Source: JANWXD01 sp035575135
GTDB lineage: Bacteria > Acidobacteriota > Terriglobia > Bryobacterales > Bryobacteraceae
DNA: 64,000 nucleotides
Direction: 5' to 3'
Assembly (NCBI GenBank): GCA_035575135.1
Contig: DATLYE010000050.1
Coordinates: 51,909-115,908 of the forward strand
The notes under the pieces were generated by a model. It ran no database searches. It was not told where the DNA came from and was given only the letters and a program-made list of their open reading frames with translations. Positions 62,413 to 64,000 of this stretch are shown here, in pieces. A program made the translations under genes and the position numbers. Position 1 is the first letter of the stretch; every line of letters begins with the position of its first letter.

Positions 62413-62834
62413 GGCTCAGCTTGTTGCGCTTGCCGGATGATCTTTCTTGCCCATTCCACAACCTCGCCGGCGATGCGCAACGCGTTTTGCAGCTCGGCCT
62501 CACTCACCGGCGGCCACGGTCCGGGGTAACGCGCCTCCACAGCGTATGGAGTCAGGAATCCCGCTTCGCGAACCGGTGCCGGCAGCGGAATTCCGTGCCT
62601 CTCCGCTAACGCGAGCAGATGCTCGAGGCTGTGGGTGTAAGGGAAACCCGCTTTATGCAGCACCAAAACTGCCTTGATAGCCTTTTCCGCCGCCTGTTGT
62701 GCATGGAAACAGGCTTGCTCCCGCCGGATGACAGCGTCGGCGGCGGCCACTTCCGCCAGCCGTAAGTCGCTTTCGGCAAATTCCAGCCATTGCCCTGGCG
62801 AGCCCGGCGGCGGGATGGGGCGCTCAGGACCCAT
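62409..62834 (-). CDS. HEPN toxin (second MNT-HEPN pair)
   Basis: 141 residues. GQWLEFAESDLRLAEVAAAD, then the HEPN helix with the catalytic-type motif VIRREQACFHAQQAAEKAIKAVL (R-x5-H), then HSLEHLLALAERHGI and the Y-x-V-x-x-R-Y-P-G segment. Intact. Different subfamily from the first HEPN (order of motifs differs). Overlaps its antitoxin by 11 nt. Confidence 0.85.
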   Translation of the reverse strand: MGPERPIPPPGSPGQWLEFAESDLRLAEVAAADAVIRREQACFHAQQAAEKAIKAVLVLHKAGFPYTHSLEHLLALAERHGIPLPAPVREAGFLTPYAVEARYPGPWPPVSEAELQNALRIAGEVVEWARKIIRQAQQAEP

Positions 62835-63171
62835 AAACGATCTTTCCCGTAGTCCACGCCTCCCGGTAAATGAGTCCTGGCGCGTCCTTGAATGCCTCCC
62901 ATTCCGATTCCGGCACCACCAGGATGTCCATGGGCATCAAGATATCCCGCAACGCGCGTTGCAGTCGCACGCTTTCCTTTCGCCGGTCCCGCACCGTATC
63001 GGGGACCACAACCAGAATATCCACGTCGCTGTGAATGTTCGTCTCGCCGCGCACGTAGGAGCCGAACAGTATGATCTTGCGTGGCTGCGCCAACTCCACG
63101 ATTCGCTGGATCGCGGCTTGAATCTTCTCAGCGGTGACCGCCCAGGGCGGATCTGTGGCTTGAATCGTCAT
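62824..63171 (-). CDS. MNT-type nucleotidyltransferase antitoxin (second pair)
   Basis: 115 residues. KIILFGSYVRGETNIHSDVDILVVV is the minimal nucleotidyltransferase core, with MPMDILVVPESEWE as the third acidic strand. Precedes and overlaps its HEPN toxin, the normal order for type VII-like pairs. Confidence 0.87.
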   Translation of the reverse strand: MTIQATDPPWAVTAEKIQAAIQRIVELAQPRKIILFGSYVRGETNIHSDVDILVVVPDTVRDRRKESVRLQRALRDILMPMDILVVPESEWEAFKDAPGLIYREAWTTGKIVYGS

Positions 63172-63195
63172 ATCCTTCGCGCACCCTCCACGGAT

Positions 63196-63495
63196 TCAAA
63201 CAACGGTGGTGCCGCCTTCCGCTCGATCAGCGCGCCAGTTGGCGACGCACCTCTTTAGCGCGGCGGCTTCCTCACCCGAGATCACCGCCTCGGCCAGCGA
63301 ACCGTCCGGCAGCCGCACCCGGCATTCGTAGCCCGCCCCGTCGGAGTCCCCGAGCGGGCGCGCCTCTTCGAGGATGACGGGCACGTCGAAATGCCCGGGC
63401 AACTCGATCCGTTGCCCGATCCGCGATGCCAGCCGCCCTCCGCCCACCAGCATCAGTATACGTAACCCCGCCGCGCTCACCAATACCCTTCGCAC
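63196..63495 (-). pseudogene. N-terminal fragment, possibly of a defence-associated helicase
   Basis: About 99 residues. LRILMLVGGGRLASRIGQRIELPGHFDVPV, then ECRVRLPDGSLAEAVISGEEAAALK. The first part recurs before the AAA gene (59822-59940). The pattern is like the small N-terminal domain of helicases next to DUF1156/DUF499 genes, but I am unsure. It ends abruptly (KRCVANWRADRAEGGTTVV), so probably a deletion remnant. Start uncertain (GTG or an ATG near 63453). Confidence 0.45.
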
Positions 63496-64000
63496 CCGCC
63501 TTGCCGCATTCGCCGTTCACAGCCCTCCGCAAAATCTTTCTTGTTTCCTTTTCAGGCACTTACCGAGCCCAACCCCGAAGCCGGACCTGCGTCCCCCGCT
63601 ACCCTCAAAACAGAGTGCCCGTCCGGGTTCCCCCGGCGGGCCCCTGCGCACGCGGTCCGGACCCGCGCATCGCCGAGCAGTACGATCTTGGCATCGTCTG
63701 GTGCTTTCTGCGCTTCGGGAATCCGCCTCCGGCGGTGAAACGAAGCTTGCCGCTCCGGTCAGATTGGGAGAAGAGCGGGACAGGAGGGAATCGGTTCCCT
63801 AAAGCAGAGACGCGAAGGAAAGTGCCCCGTCAGTTGAACCGGTACCACCGGCCGGCCACCACCGTAAGGCCTTGATCGGTCGGGCCGAGAAGGTCGTCCC
63901 GGCCGGCTTCTCCAAGACTGGCCCGTCAAGCCGCCTTCCGTCTTGCGCACCCCGCTGGGTGTCCGTCTGCGCGCACGTTCCTCGAAACGGGACACCCAGC
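63496..64000. other. Window end without clear gene; terminal inverted repeat
   Basis: No supported gene. A perfect 11-bp inverted repeat GCTGGGTGTCC (63954-63964) and GGACACCCAGC (63990-64000) with a 25-nt loop ends exactly at the window edge; it could be a terminator, a REP element or part of a mobile-element end. Confidence 0.4.

Noticed and set aside
63759..63995. 78-residue minus-strand frame near the window end
   Set aside because: Arg/Pro/Ser-rich, no motif, no RBS.
1..64000. CRISPR arrays, rRNA genes or riboswitches
   Set aside because: No regularly spaced repeats, no rRNA signatures and no conserved aptamer cores seen.

Overview
The window is GC-rich bacterial chromosome. Its gene content suggests an Acidobacteriota member, probably Bryobacterales/Solibacter-like: an Oar-like TonB receptor with an N-terminal carboxypeptidase-regulatory domain, a CRTAC1/ASPIC-UnbV protein, a Tat-exported UxuA-like TIM barrel, a Tat-exported Gfo/Idh oxidoreductase and PIG-L proteins. 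This assignment is inference from families, not a database result. Almost every gene is packed in short operons with 4-8 nt overlaps (ATGA, GTGA, TTGA).

Layout. 1-3.4 kb: envelope and replication operon, pssA (5' end outside the window), an aspartate-semialdehyde-dehydrogenase-like gene without its catalytic cysteine, lptE, holA. rpsT follows convergently with its own promoter. 4-9.5 kb: a signal-peptide beta-propeller-like protein, a sugar-dehydratase-like TIM barrel and an AAA ATPase/VWA pair. 9.5-16 kb: purA, galT, yraN, a methyltransferase, a class III aminotransferase and selA. 16-24.6 kb: PIG-L hydrolase, Gfo/Idh, an LPG-synthase-like membrane protein, yqeY, an alanine-glyoxylate-type aminotransferase, serA and a two-rhodanese-domain sulfurtransferase. 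25.8-30.7 kb: tRNA-Ser(GGA), tatA, HU, two unknown genes, a CRTAC1-like protein, an HD hydrolase and tRNA-Ala(GGC).

Directly after tRNA-Ala lies an AT-richer accessory stretch (about 30.7-34.9 kb). It carries a membrane J-domain protein, a PD-(D/E)xK-like nuclease candidate, an 18-bp tandem repeat and a decayed DDE transposase. Housekeeping resumes with a VOC protein, an aminotransferase and purF-purL-purQ, then a DUF3553-like small protein, the TonB receptor and a SYLF protein. From 56.3 down to 46.8 kb (minus strand) runs a complex I operon C-D-I-J-K-L-M-N-H. It lacks nuoA, B, E, F and G in this window, and nuoH sits last instead of between G and I.

The accessory region from 56.3 kb to the window end is the most interesting part. 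(i) The first ten codons and about 30 bp of leader of nuoC exist twice as a perfect 60-bp direct repeat flanking a two-gene cassette (DUF6978-like plus DUF1828-like). nuoC is intact on the downstream side. The duplicated nuoC start reads into, and overlaps by 8 nt, the first cassette gene. (ii) An ABC/OLD-type ATPase and a DUF4276/TOPRIM-like partner form a defence-like pair. (iii) Beyond it are two MNT-HEPN (nucleotidyltransferase/HEPN) toxin-antitoxin pairs, each followed by deletion scars. I read these scars as remains of a DUF1156 methylase - DUF499 ATPase - helicase anti-phage operon, and they include a repeat of about 545 bp. The region looks like a decayed, repeatedly deleted defence operon of which mainly the toxin-antitoxin modules survive.
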